Assembly (NCBI GenBank): GCA_933228895.1 | Contig: OW121856.1 | Location: forward strand, 24,135,805-24,199,804 | Direction: 5' to 3' | DNA from: Platycnemis pennipes | Lineage: Eukaryota; Arthropoda; Insecta; Odonata; Platycnemididae | Length of the DNA stretch: 64,000 nucleotides | Shown: piece after piece, positions 12,266-24,749 of the stretch | Layout: the number at the start of each line of letters is the position of its first letter | Position numbering within the stretch: the first letter of the stretch is position 1 | Position numbers and translations under genes: made by a program | The notes under the pieces: model-generated | The model's database searches: none | Told to the model about the DNA's origin: nothing | What the model saw: the letters and a program-made list of their open reading frames with translations, nothing else

Positions 12266-12411
12266 GAACTGGAAATATTAAAACGCAATTCGGCAGGGTC
12301 AAATGTTGTGCGATAAAACTGATTTTTTGTGAGGTGTTTTATTTAATAAAATGGCACCCTAAAATGCATCCACTCTTCCAACTAAAAAAAAAATTTTTTT
12401 TGGCCACCATA
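12266..12411 (-). repeat. Right terminal inverted repeat
   Basis: The reverse complement of this segment follows the left TIR from tip to about base 145. Shared blocks include the GGTGGCC tip, ACACCTCACAAAAAAT and TTTGACCCTGCCGAATTGCG. Point differences and small indels put the insertion well in the past. Confidence 0.85.
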
Positions 12412-12420
12412 GTGCTGGGT
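12412..12420. repeat. Target-site duplication, right copy
   Basis: GTGCTGGGT follows the right TIR and matches the left flank GTGCTGGTT with one mismatch. Together they fix the element's ends. Confidence 0.6.
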
Positions 12421-12689
12421 GCTGGTCACCCTAGGGTCACCGATGAACGGCAAACACTAATATATGCGGGCATCGAAGCTGCAGTAGAGAGAATTATTTC
12501 CTGAATTGCACGATTTGTGTGTGCAAGCGCTCCTCAACTAATTATTTCTTGATAAATATTTTAAATTTGTTGCTACAATTCGAAAGTTCATTATGGTAAC
12601 TCTCAGTTTATCTGTATGGACAGAACGAAAAACTATTTAAATCCTAGTGCAATGAGGCATAGACTTTAACAGCAACAGATAAGTCAACG

Positions 12690-13030
12690 CTGTAAGCATT
12701 CGAAATGTGGTGCTATGGAGGAACGACGCATTTTAATTGGAGTCAGCGTTTGACAAACAAGGAAGTTCTAAAAAAAGTAGGAGGAAAGAGAGGTATCTTG
12801 TTAGCTTACGGAAGGACAACAAGAGGACAGCTTAATCGCCAATGCCATGATGCATGATGGGCTGCTGAAGATAATAGTGGAAGGTCAAATGGACGGAAGA
12901 ATCGCAAATGAAGGCATCGCATGAGATACAGAGAACGAACGATTGATGAAGGATGGGAAAGGCAAAAAAATATATAAATATGAATCGAGGGCTTTATCAA
13001 GCCAATCTAGGGGCTGTTGACTGATGATGA
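12690..13030 (+). mobile_element. LINE-B reverse transcriptase C-terminal relic
   Basis: Translation across frames gives the typical end of a non-LTR retrotransposon polyprotein: an EMWCY-like block (around 12705), a LTNKEVLKKVGGKR-like block (around 12745-12790), a MHDGLLKIIVEGQMDG block (12850-12895) and a poorly preserved C-terminus. It then runs into a TGACTGATGATGA tail at about 13018. The frame shifts several times, so no protein is made. The piece is homologous to 60528-60840. It is a 5'-truncated copy; the clade of the LINE was not determined. Confidence 0.75.
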
Positions 13031-15360
13031 GCCTATGGAATGAAATTTATTGTTTTCTTGATTTAATAAGTAGTTTTGACTAGGCCAGTCTCTGATGGGG
13101 GCGTTTACTCGGAATCGAAATCGCAATTTTGTACACGAAATCGTTAGATGGAAACGGAAAACGAATTTTAGTGAAAAAATGAATGAAAATTAAAATAAGC
13201 AAAAGGTGACGCCCACCGAAAATGCTGCTGTGGTAACATTTACGTCATTTTCCTCCGGTCCTTGACTGCTTTCAGGGGAGGGGGAAGGGAGTGGAGGGGG
13301 GTTCTTGGAAGGTCTGCTCGCACAGATGCTGTCGAAATCGCTCCCATTGGCCGAGTCAGCTGTGTCCCCCCTTTTGCGATAAGGCGAAGTAGCTTCGCGG
13401 GCTCAGTTGTGAATGAACGAAGTAGATATACGTCAGAGGTTGCACCACACCCACTTTTCCGAAAGGGTTAAAAACATGTTTTTCGTCGCTTATAACTCGG
13501 GAAATAATTCTCGGATCAGAAAAAGGAAAAATACGGGTCCTTTTATTTTACAAACTCTATCAGATTCGGCAATAAAAAAATATGGTAAACGACCCCATTG
13601 TTGATTCTTTACTGCACTCACAATTTGGTAAAGAGATTAAAGTATGAACCATTTTGTTTTAAACTGATAAAGTTTCAATACGATGGATACTTATGCATAC
13701 TCCCCCCCCCCATTACCATAGGGACTTCTGACTGGGTCACCGAAATATTCACTTCTGGATCTACGACTGGAAACCTTTAGGTCGTGGATATTTTTCCTCC
13801 ACTACGGCAAGTATCCCACCGTCAGGTTTCCTAATCCCTCCCACAACTTTTTCCAGCTACAACTACCTTGTAAATTCGTAATTACCTTGACGTCCCTAGG
13901 AGAACCCTTAAACTGGGAAACCCGTTACTTCACAGGGAGAACCCCTCATTACGTCACCGTTCACCTTCGGCACCAATTAAGTATTTATGCAAGCCAAGAA
14001 TATCCCTTACAAGTAGCATAGGATCATAGCAATAATCAATATAATTGGGCAGCAACCCTAAAAGTATTCGAAGCAGCTATCTACTCGAACCTATTATCAA
14101 CTAACGTTCTTCGTATTCATAAAATTCTTCTCTTTCACATCCTTTACAACATGCTCCATATATCTCATTGGAGACCTTCCTTTCCCTCTCTCCTTGTTTA
14201 TACCCAATCGTTATGGCATTCAGCGTCTTCAGGGCTATAGTTTACTTATAATTCGTTACGTATAAATTGGTAACATATATCCTTTTTAACTCCAACCTAT
14301 CTCTAGCCAATCACATTTCCTTATTGTCATAAGGAATTCTAAATACTAATTTGTTAGCGTTAATAGTCTTTTCTAAGAAAGTCTAAATCCACTCAAATAC
14401 AAAGACAAAGTTTCCGATACCAAAGAAAAAAATCAATATCGTTGAAATTAATTTTTTCACATGTTTTATACTGAATGTAAACAACCAATATAGTTAAATG
14501 GATTCATTAACTTAAGAATTAAACTATGGGTATGCGAATTTTTTTAGGAAATATCCACATAGTTTTCTACAAAGATTCTTTGTCGGGCTAAGTATCACCT
14601 ATATGACGATTAAGGTAGAATAAACACTGCATGAGTACCGAAGGACTTTTCCACATACAATTATACCAAAGGATAATGTAAAACGACTGAAACATGGATT
14701 TCACGCGACAGTTGGTACGCGTGGGAGGAGAAAGGCCTGGGCAGTATTCCAATTGAATGGACACATTTAAAATACAAAAGCAGTGAGAAAGGATCGTTGA
14801 AATCACGCCAAGTTACCCATTATATACCATTAATCAATGACCCGATGCAAGGATGTGGCTTTTGGTGGAAGCTCTTCCCTACGCAGTATGGAGAACGCAA
14901 GGTCAGGCACTTGGTGCAAAAGCTTCATTCTAGACGGCCAAGGACTTTTGCTTGAAAGAACCAAAACTCTTAAATTTATCGCAAATTATCATCGAGGGTC
15001 ACCTTTGGGATATTATTCCTGGCAAGCATAATGATCTAAAATATCTTTATGGGGTTTAATTCTTTAGTAATTCATTGCGCAATTCATTTCCATCTACATT
15101 GCCCAGTCGGAGAAATTTTTCCATACGTATTAATGAATACAAAAAGTGCTACATTTTAGGCAAGTTAAACTTTCATTTTCGCCAAACATCTGATATAATC
15201 TAACCACACTTGTAATTTTGATTTTAAAGTGTTCCACACCTTAGACAAAAGCAAGAAATTAGACGCCATGGAGCAGGTTTAAATTATTCAACGAAGGGAT
15301 AAGAATCTCAATCTCCTTAAAGGTGTACAATTTTACTCATCCCACTCCCCACTCCTCTCA
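13031..15360. other. No gene; GC-richer patch at 13200-13430
   Basis: Bases 13200-13430 are richer in G+C. They contain ACGTCATTT (a CRE-like site, about 13241), a GGGAGGGGG-type G-run and CCATTGG (an inverted CCAAT box, about 13347). This could be a weak promoter, but no supported transcript start or exon follows. A poly-C run lies at 13702-13711. The remainder is unremarkable AT-rich DNA, and short open frames at 14588-15031 show no domains. Confidence 0.4.
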
Positions 15361-15959
15361 ATCACTTTCCGACTCTGAGTGTTTATAGACAAGTGCTCCC
15401 TCACCTCCACTCACTGCTTTTTCCCCTGCCCACGCGTGTTTTCATCGTGTTATGTTAACCAAATGCCCCCTCCTCTCTCACCCCGCCTGGGTGGACACAC
15501 TCCCCTAGCTTCTCAGCCCCTTCCACGGACCTGGCGTTCGGAGCATCACCGCGGGATACCCCTTAGCGGCCAGAGGCCAGGGTTTTCACCGCCATCTTCC
15601 TTACTTTGGGCTCAAAGACCAGGGTCGGCCTACTCTTATAATCACCCCCCCCCTTGCCACTGCGCCTTCGTCGGGCAAGGCAGAAAGGCGGTTGCAGAGA
15701 GACACATCCCGCAGGACGGCGTCCTTCTTCTCCCCTCCTCTTGAACCTTAAGGTGTATGAGGCGCCTTGGTACTCTTCAATGGCAAGGGTTTCTCAGTTT
15801 TATCTTTGCTTTTTCCCCACATCCACCCCTAGCACCAGTTCACTCTCCTCTCCTCCACTCCCCTTTTTCGTTGTCACCTTTGGTTTAGGCCATCCCCTCC
15901 TCTTCCCTCACTCCTTGTTTTTTCCTTGGTTTCTCTCCTCAGTTTGTATATATACTGGA
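15361..15959. other. Pyrimidine-rich, GC-elevated stretch
   Basis: The plus strand is strongly C/T-biased, which explains the overlapping open frames at 15379-15744 and 15654-15986. No domain is visible. It lies immediately upstream of the Penelope-like tail and may be the 3' part of the same element; this is inference only. Confidence 0.4.
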
Positions 15960-16060
15960 CTTTGGCGGGATATGGTCATCTGTTGATGATGTATCACATC
16001 AAAACCGGTCGTAGTAAGATTTTTGTGTGGAATATTGCCAATATTATTTAATTTAATCAA
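15960..16060 (+). mobile_element. Possible Penelope-like element 3' tail
   Basis: The segment reads CTGTTGATGATG, then a short stem TGATG/CATCA, then AAAACCGGTCGTAGTAAG, then TTTTTGTGTGGAATATTGCC. A TGATGATG block followed by a short hairpin and an AAACCGGT block is a pattern I associate with the 3' regions of Penelope-like retroelements in arthropods, some of which carry hammerhead-ribozyme motifs of the CTGATGA...GAAA type. Here the core is imperfect, so I do not call a functional ribozyme. No reverse transcriptase or GIY-YIG coding sequence is visible upstream. Confidence 0.35.
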
Positions 16061-16224
16061 TAATTATTCATTGCGGAACATAATATTAGCAACAATATCA
16101 CACACAAGCAGCATAATAGTAGCAACGAAGTCAGGGCTTGAAGAATTCAGTATGCGGTTCTAAACAAGAACCATAAATAATTAATGGATCTGCGAATTGA
16201 CTGAAGGAAAAATCTTAGGAATAG

Positions 16225-16480
16225 TTTGAGAACACAATTGTCTACTAAAACCTTAAAAAGAAGTAGATTAATCATTCGTAACATGAGATATGATGGCCCG
16301 ATGAAGGCAATTTAGTGGAGAGTTGCGTAAAGAAAATATAATGAATGTTAACTAATAATGAATATTACACACAAACTCCAGAGGCAATGCAGCCATAATG
16401 AATGAATACGCAGGTAAAAATATGAGATACAGCAATTCACCTTCTATTAAGCCATAGGTTTGAGGTAAAGAGAGACAACT
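16225..16480 (+). mobile_element. Possible heavily decayed LINE-B fragment
   Basis: Around 16260-16315 the translation contains RLIIRN, then MRYDGPMKAI, which aligns to the LIGH, RHDGLMKTI block of the copy at 60528. The rest is too diverged to align by eye. It may be a third LINE-B copy or a chance similarity over about 20 residues. Confidence 0.35.
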
Positions 16481-19400
16481 AATTTGGAGCAGCACTACCC
16501 AGTAACAGCGGCGTCTACCCTGACGAGAGAAGTAATGACATGCAAAAGGGATGCAAAGAATAGACAGGCGAATCGTCTGATATGGCTCGTGATACTGACG
16601 TCAAAACATAAGCTTAATGGAGTGAGAAAAAAATAGATCAATTGACTTAACATGTGCCACTGGAGAAGGGTGGAGAAGAGCTAAAATGAAGACGGATGAG
16701 AAATGCAGGGATTGAATGGAGAGGAGTGAAAGTTTGTGGAATGAATTAGAAGAAGTCAGAGTGAATAGTTTGAACAAGTGAGTGGAGGCGAGGCTATCAA
16801 GGTCGTAACTAATATATGGAAGAATTTTGTGCAACGAAGTAGAGGTAGTAGAAGAACGGGCATTTAGAATAAAATAATAAAGGGAGTGGGAGAGAGCGTG
16901 ACTTAGTAAGGATTTTATTTGTGAGATATGTGGATCCTGTAGCAATGGAATAGGTACTTGTAAGTATTTAAATGATTTATCGCCAATGAAAATCTATGAT
17001 TATCGACACTTCACTACTTATGATAGTTCAAAATAAAAACACTCTCATTGAAGAGGCTGGAGTTCCCCATGTATCAAGACAACTAACGATGCTAAAATGC
17101 ATCACGGCTAGGGAAGCCTTTCCCTTCACTGACCTCACTGAGGTTTTCTGAAACATCTGTAACGGACGTGGACTGATTACAGCTGTACATGTTCAAGTTC
17201 AGTACCATGGACATCAATTTGGTTTATAATGAGAAACAGACGAAATATTTTATCTACACTTCTTTTTTTTAAACTCAATTCTTTCTGGTTTTGAAGACTC
17301 TACTTCAGGTATTTCACTCCCTCACCAATGCATATGCACCTTTTAATTTTTTGCCCGCGAAAAATTAGATGTTTTTCAGTTAAACTCTAAGATCAAGGGA
17401 ACAAAGCCATGCGCGGACACATGTTTTATAAATCTAAAAATATATATTTCATGAAACAAAGAAAAATAAATAAAGAGAATATTTCAAGAAAAATGCTCCG
17501 GGAGTAAACATTGAAGAGGAATTTCAATCAGCAGAGAAGACTAATACAGTGTCTATTCCGGTTATGAGAATGCATCTCTAACTCTCCAGTTAGGTTAGAA
17601 TATTATCGATCCATACCCTATGTGCTGAATGCAGTATAATATTATGGTACTGTTGCTGAAGAATAAGACCAAAAAAAGCTACACTTAGAAAAAACAATTT
17701 TTAAAAGATAAATGAAACTTTCCACTTGACAATCAGAATACAATGCAAAGCATGCGCGAAGAATGAAACAAAAAAATGTATAAAATTATTAGATAGTAAT
17801 ACTGTGATGATAGAATTTTACCGGAAGAGCACTCTACTCACAGAGCTGGAAACACAGACATGGATGTAAGCAGGCAATTATATAAAGCACATGTTATGCA
17901 TAGACTATGTAGAAATGGGAAAAGAGCATTACCTTTAGTTAACAATTCTGAAATAATTTGCTTATTTGCAAGTTCGCTGCGTGGACTGGGTCATTAAAAA
18001 TTACTCAATGTAGCTTTGTAAGCGTGTTATGTGTTTTCTAATGCCTACCTTTCTCAGTATCCATTATGAAGGCTAGCAATTAGGTACATCTAAAATTACT
18101 CAACTGAGCAAGTTATATTTATCCACAACATAAAACTTGAATACCTGCAGTGTGCACCATCTTCTGTGGAGGATAGAAAAGGAAACAAAAAAAATTAAAA
18201 GCATATTTTTTAATGATATCTATAAAAGCGTTTGAGCATCGCATGATCGATCTAACGTCACAACTTGACGGCATGTTCTATTATTTAGGCTAACTTCACC
18301 TTTTCTCTGGAAAGTGTTTCCTATACTCATCCAAAACTCATGTTACTCTCATTTTCCTGCCCAAAAATTCTACCACCCTTTAGTGATGCCATAATAAAAC
18401 CAGATGCCATTTTGATGCACCTCTTTCCACTGATTCCCATACTTGAACAGCCTTTCTTTCACCTTTCCACGCAAGCTTTATATAGTATTCCGGCACATTG
18501 TACCTAAGGACAACTTAGCAACCACAAAACTTAACGTGGCTGGCAGATTAGGGAACAATACTAAATTGTTCCTTACTTCGTCATTCAAATTACGCTGGGA
18601 AGCAATAATTTTGTTCAAAGCTCATATAAACAAGTGCTATGGAGATATGCTAATTGTCCTATCCTGGGCTAAAAGGTGATACAATAGTTACTTTCAAGTC
18701 CAAATGTGTAATTTACACTGTTAATTTAAAAACTAGAGCTTAAATAGCTACTTTTTTCATTGATATATCTTATTTAAATTTGCCATATCTTGATATTTAC
18801 ACCGTAGGACTACTAAGTCGTGACAAGGACCCCAAATAAAAACGCTTACAAGACTATACTAAAAAGTATGTAATATTCCCTGCAGCAAATGTAACATTGC
18901 CTGAATTCTCATACATAATTTCTCTTGAAAATTGTGTATTGAATAATCAAAAGTAGATTTCTTGTTCTTGATTAGTTTTGGTGCAAGATAAATACAAAAT
19001 TTTTACATATGAGATTAAAGTAAAAACTGCAATGGCAAGTATTTTGCATCAGAGACATACGGACATATTTAGTGAAATTGAAACAGACTGGAATCGCATA
19101 ACGCACGTACACCTTTTGGTTTTTTAAGAAAAGAATGACAAAACTATAAAGGCAAAATAATGAAATCATTTCACGACATTAATTAACTACATCTACCATA
19201 GAAGCCTTGTGGCAGGAGTAGGTTGACTTAAAATCCTTAATTGGTATGAATTTGAATTCAAAAAGGCAAGCGAGAGGTCAGCCAAGTTGAAGAGGTGGAT
19301 TTAATGGGATGAAGGCTGGACTTATTCCGCCGGACCCTCATTTGCCTCCTCCCCGCTTTAATTGACATGTCTGGGGATGTCCGGCAAAGCCAAACCATCT

Positions 19401-22400
19401 CGATGCCCAAGCGTTTCCCAGGATTCCGGACATGACCGCAGGCTACGTGAATTCGACAACTATTGCAATGGATGGGGAAAAGGAGGTCTTTGTCCACATA
19501 CTGAACGATGCATTATCGCCAGTGATGATTCACAACCAGAAAGGGCATTTCGCAGAATAATTAATACAGACGGGTGGGAGCTAAAATAACACCAGTGCCA
19601 TTAATTCCACACGAAGTCAACGCTTTCGTTCATTAATCAAGGAAATCGCTGGATTTATACTATATGGGAAAGCCATATTATTTAGGCTTCATAAGAAAAT
19701 TTTGAGTAATTGAAAGCAGGGGTTAACTCATTGAAAGTTCATGGCGAAGGGATTTATATTATTATTTAATTAGAGAGTTCTTTTGTTGTCTTGACAATAT
19801 ATGAGTTCTTTTCATCTCTGGTCCTATATTTTGAACGTACTTCCTGTCAACTTCCGTTCAAGTACGTGGTAATCTCTAAATATGTATTTGAATGACATAA
19901 GACTCAATGTTTTAAGTAAAATACACACACAAACATAATCTACTGTGAAAGTTAATAAATACATCAAGAGTGGCAAGTAAATTATGATTAATTATTAAAA
20001 AATAGTGATAATAAAAAGTAAATAATTATATATTATGGTGGCTAAAATCGGTACGGTTACATACCAGTGCTCACATTATTCATCAGCACTTGAGTTTGGT
20101 GTAAGAGTAGGTGAATAGTACTAATTATTGCTATAAATACTATCCAGAAAAGGTTTATAAAATATTTCAAATTCGATGGAGCATTTTAAGAACAGCCTGA
20201 ATGCCTATAATTGGGCTCTAATTTATCTCCATTGCTAGTGGGATTTTTATGGAATCTTTCGAAAGTGAACTATTTCCTCCTACTAATACCCTGGTGGAAA
20301 ATATTTTGTGCTAGCATCGTTATACTCCTTTTATTTCCTAGCATCGTTAATGATATTTTTTGTACAAACTGATAATGAGAGACAGCTGGATAATTTTCTA
20401 AATTTTTAAATTTATAAAACAAACATCTTAATTCCCCTACAGAGAAAAAAAACATGAACTTTTTCAAAGATAATAATTATGAAGACACATTTATTCATCC
20501 AAATTCTAGGCATCATGTTTTTTTCAGAAATTGGCATCCTTACACTCAATCATGCACCGTCCCATTAACGATTGATTCATTTTTTGTACTACATCCAAAA
20601 TTGAGACTGAAAAATGGATTATAATTCCATATCTTGATGAGCCATTGTAGAAACTCCTAAGTCAATGCCCTAGCAGAGCAACAAACCATCTTTCTATATA
20701 AAATTAATTTAAGAATTGTATTGCCTCATAAACGATCCCAATTATAGAAAAGTTTGGTGTCAACTAACTTCACTACATGAGCTCGGCTATATTCGTCGCA
20801 CAAAATAGTCCAAAATTTCAAGAGAGGTTAAATGAACATAAATCAAGTATCGAAAATATGGATACCAAGTCATAACGTACATATAATAGAAAGTGAACAT
20901 GCTAGCACATTCATGCACGAAACTCTTCTTGTGGAGTAAAAAATTATGACCTACAGGCTCTTGAGCAGCTAGAGATCATGTAAACTGTTGATTCAAAACG
21001 CCTCATTGTAGATAATTATTTATTTGTTTTTTGAACACGACTCCTCATTATTCCTCACTTTAAATAAACGAAGGTAGACTCTACCTCTTCCTTTCACCCC
21101 ATGATGTATAATTTTACATATGATTTTACAAACTGTTGTTGCACCTTGTAAATTGAAACTGGTTGTGTAAATATATAATTATAGTTGTGGAGATACCAAA
21201 TTCATGTTAATTTATAATTAATCGTTCCACTAAGTAAAGGCATATAATACTGAGTAGAACAAATTTAAAATATTTTAACCGTCTCAATGGTTATGAACGA
21301 ACGTAGACTTAGTGGCAAAAATTCACAGATTTCTGTGAAGCATCACGTTAGCTCAAATGTTAGACGTTCCCTTGGTTAAAGTTTTGAATTTGAAGTACAA
21401 TCTTTGAAGAAACGTATCACATACTATTCACAAAGGAAGCTTTCCCCACAACATATAACATTTTTCTCCGCTAAAGTTCTCTGGCTGCGTTTGCTTTCCG
21501 CATTCTTTGAACACCTGCGCGTGTCACAAAGGCCATTTTCCGCCTTTGATTGAGCTGAATCGATTATCAGGGTGACCCGATCGGCTGAATCGACTCTCGC
21601 TTAGCCGTAAAGATAGATGGAGGATATCCCCAGATGTGAAAAATGACTTCGTGATTTTTAGCCTTTCGCGAATCCGTGACAATCATTCCACTAAATATTA
21701 ATGCCTCATAATTAACTAATATAATTGCCTTTAACATGAATGCAGCATCATAGCACTAGTTCAAATAAATATATCTTTATTGTCCATAAAATTAATCTCG
21801 GATATATTTTCAAATTTTATTTTATTTTAAAGCACAGTGTTTTCATGCAAAGAACAGAGGTTGCGGTTGTTTTTTCAGTAGAATCACTCCAACGTATTCA
21901 AGCTCTTCAAGACTCTATCTTAGGGAAACATTTCAATAGGAAAACGCCCTACTCTGACTATTTGGGAGGGGCTTCGTGATCGTACGACCAAGCTTTTAGA
22001 AGTCTAAGCTTAGGAAAAATATACTTGGGAAAATAGTTTCATTCACTCGTAGAAACTGAGGGGCTTCAATTCCCTACGCATCCTCCCTTATCATATATAT
22101 CTTTGAAAGGAAAATCAAAAATCTAATGATTTTTAACGTAGTTTGATTGCTATGACTGTGGCACTGTTTGTTTTAACTAAATCTCGAGGCCCATACGAAA
22201 TACTTAAAGGCAGGAGCACCTAAAACCTATAATCCTAATGCTGCTGCGTGAGCACAACTTGCGAATTTTGAGTTGACCAGCGGATTTCATAAAGATGAGA
22301 TGATTGCGGTCCTACATACAAAGGTTTAAGGCATCTTTTCTCTGAGTTGTATGAAATTCTTTATCATATTCAATGCTCTAAATAATTGTATTATTTTTAA

Positions 22401-23304
22401 AAGCTTAGGGTGTAGCATATATTTCATCTTAACAGAGTTCTTTAGCAATGAAAGTTAACAAGACTATAATTCTCGGTATTACGGACATAGATATATTTAG
22501 ATTAAACGGTTTTCTGGCTGCTAAAGACGCTAAGGATTCCCTAGCATATGTTTTAGTACACGTATGACACTTACACCTGAGGCTATATTCGGTATCACAA
22601 CCTTTTTTTCAATACTGGTACCCACAAACTTGCCGATTTATGGTGGTTTAGTAACGCGTAGCACGCATAAATCCAAAATAAATAAAAAATATGAAGTTAA
22701 GTACGTTTAGCAGAGAGGTTCAAAAATAAATTTTACAAAGGATCAATAAAAACTGTTAGAAGTCAAAAGATACCAACATTTTCCTTGAAAGGATAGTAGC
22801 GTTGAATATGCTCTTAGAAGAACTGACAGGTATCAAAGTCCGTTTAGAATCACAGACATGCACAAGTAGCAGATGGACCAATTTTAAAAATCACCATCAA
22901 ACTGACCCATACTATATCGGCAAATGACTATTTTGGCAAGTAATAAGGACAAAAGTTTAATTCCTAAACAAACCTTAGTCTCCTCTGACCGTTAAAACGC
23001 TTTTGAAAAATGTTATTGATAATTCTGAAATATTGAAAAGACTAATAAATGTACGTACCTATTAGAGGAGAATTATAATTTATCAATTTATTTTATGATT
23101 TTAATCTTCGCTATATTTCATGATATTAATCTTTTAGTAGAGATCGAAGCAATTGACGTTATAAGTAAGTGATATATGAACAAAATGAACGCTAGTTCTT
23201 AGAGTGAAAAATAAGTTGGCCGTTATGATGACATATCTAAGTTTCCCATGCCTGCCAAATAGTCAAAATTCAACGAACTCAAAATAAAATTTGATCGGTG
23301 ACGC
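16481..23304. other. Long stretch without recognisable gene
   Basis: Nearly 7 kb with no gene, element or RNA that I can support. Open frames such as 16601-16945 (minus) and 18443-18679 (plus) lack motifs. Bases 19290-19470 are GC-richer without a clear frame. The 10-mer GCTGAATCGA occurs twice, 30 bases apart, at 21554 and 21584. Confidence 0.5.
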
Positions 23305-23328
23305 TCGGGCTCATTTACATGAGCCCGA
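23305..23328. repeat. 10-bp hairpin, 4-nt loop
   Basis: TCGGGCTCAT and ATGAGCCCGA are perfect reverse complements around the loop TTAC. It is GC-rich in an AT-rich neighbourhood. In a eukaryotic context it is not a terminator, and no function is claimed. Confidence 0.75.
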
Positions 23329-24280
23329 TTTAAATTACATCTCATTTCTTCCTTTAAAGTATACCCATAGACATCAAAGTCATAAAAAAATCAAATGAAT
23401 GCTTATTATAAGCTAAATAGATAGTGTTCAACCACCTCTGTGATTGGCATTAGGGACAGACGATTTCAATAATATTAACTGGTAGAGATTCTTTAGAATA
23501 AAATAAATAAAAAATATCAGATTTTTTAAAATCGAAACATAATTACCTTTCTTCCTCAGGAAAAGTACTTTGGTCGTAGATTCTATAACTAAGGACAGGC
23601 AGCAAGCTGGCAAAATTCAGCCACAAAGTTATCAATGAATCAAAGGAATTTAAAATGCATCAAATTCTACAAAAACATTATAACTGAAGTTGCGCGAAAT
23701 TCAATTGAGATCTTTTACACAATTTTTGCCAACAATTTGTTTTCTGTCACCGTAGAGACACAATTTTTTGTGCCAATGACAGCACTTTCAGTGTTATCAT
23801 ATCATAACGAATATCCACGCACATGGGAGTGGCCTCGGGATATTTTCCACAGCAGAAAGGAAATAAACCGTTTATTCATAACGCGACATGCTCATGTTTT
23901 CTCATCTCACGCATCTCATTCTCATCTCTCTGTCCCAGAAGTTTAAAATAAATTTTGTTCTTTCAAACATTTTTTAAAGGGTAAAATGTTCGTTTTCGCA
24001 AGAAGTCATCGGTTTTATTCCATTGTATAGAGAGCGAAGAAGAGCAGCCCTGTGTCTACCCATGCATAGTCACAAATATAGTTTTAAAAGACTAGCAAAC
24101 TTAAAAAAGATATTGACCCGTTGTCATTTTAAGGTCAAAGAGTTGACAATGGTAACGGAGTCTGGTGGATGAGAAGTGAACACCCCTAGTTTCATTGTTT
24201 TTGAAGAATTTGAATAACATATACGGCATATACGCCGTTCAGAGTAGGCAGTTACCTGAGACGGTAAGGTATTAAATAAG
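23329..24280. other. No gene recognised
   Basis: AT-rich DNA. A 103-codon open frame at 23635-23946 has no recognisable domain or splice context. Confidence 0.45.
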
Positions 24281-24289
24281 GAGCGCAAG

Positions 24290-24520
24290 GAGTGTGGAGA
24301 GAATCCACAACTTCGGCATTAGCCTGTTCTACACGAAAATGCCAAAGGATTCACTGTTTTACGTCCTATTCAACAGACGGAGTACTATACTCGAAGTGTC
24401 CTACAAATAGTATTCACGTAGAGACCGGTAAGTCAATAAACATTCCGACACTACCAGGATTCAAACTCAGGCTCCCGAGATGGGAGGTCTAGGCGGCACA
24501 TTAACACGATAACCACCTCT
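24290..24520 (-). mobile_element. Probable tRNA-derived SINE, minus orientation
   Basis: On the minus strand the sequence from about 24520 reads GGTGGTTATCGTGTTAATGTG, which is A-box-like. It is followed by GCCGCCTAGACCTCC, CCATCTCGGGAGCC and GAGTTTGAATCCTGG, which is close to the B-box consensus GGTTCRANYCC. The order and spacing are those of a tRNA-like head, but it cannot fold as a proper tRNA, so a SINE is more likely than a tRNA gene. The body downstream in the element's direction is diverged. Confidence 0.5.
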
Positions 24521-24749
24521 AATTCCTCTACATTCTCATTTTCGAAAGAACTTGGTATGATTTGGTAATATAACAATTTCCGCCATGTAATGTAAACTGC
24601 CACGTTTGATTATGACAACTCGAAATTAACGATAGCACTCAACGATACCGTGAACATGCATGTACTAACCAAGGGCTTGTGGACTTTCGGCGTCGATGGG
24701 GTAGGATGCATAAAGATGCCTTGTTCATTTTTACATAGAGATACCACAA

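Larger units (their letters stand above)
9750..12411 (-). mobile_element. TIR DNA transposon, 2.66 kb, superfamily not identified
   Basis: The element is bounded by long terminal inverted repeats (9750 to about 9895, and about 12266 to 12411) and by a 9-bp target duplication. The single recognisable gene runs on the minus strand and is a broken DDE-like transposase (9974-11728). The ends start TAGGGTGGCC on the left and TATGGTGGCC when the right end is read inward. This is a complete two-ended autonomous-type element that has lost its coding capacity. The transposase type (WDGK and FDTT motifs, CRHH motif) belongs to a family I know only as uncharacterised proteins of arthropods and other invertebrates. 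I do not assign it to hAT, Mutator, P or Kolobok. The subterminal region 11740-12260 holds short repeats around TTGC(A/G)TC and GACG but no gene. Confidence 0.85.

Noticed and set aside
16601..16945. 114-codon minus frame as a gene
   Set aside because: Ser/Leu/His-rich composition arises from purine-rich opposite strand; no motif or splice signal.
23305..23328. Intrinsic transcription terminator
   Set aside because: The hairpin is GC-rich but lacks a T-run, and the DNA is eukaryotic, so a bacterial-type terminator is not expected.
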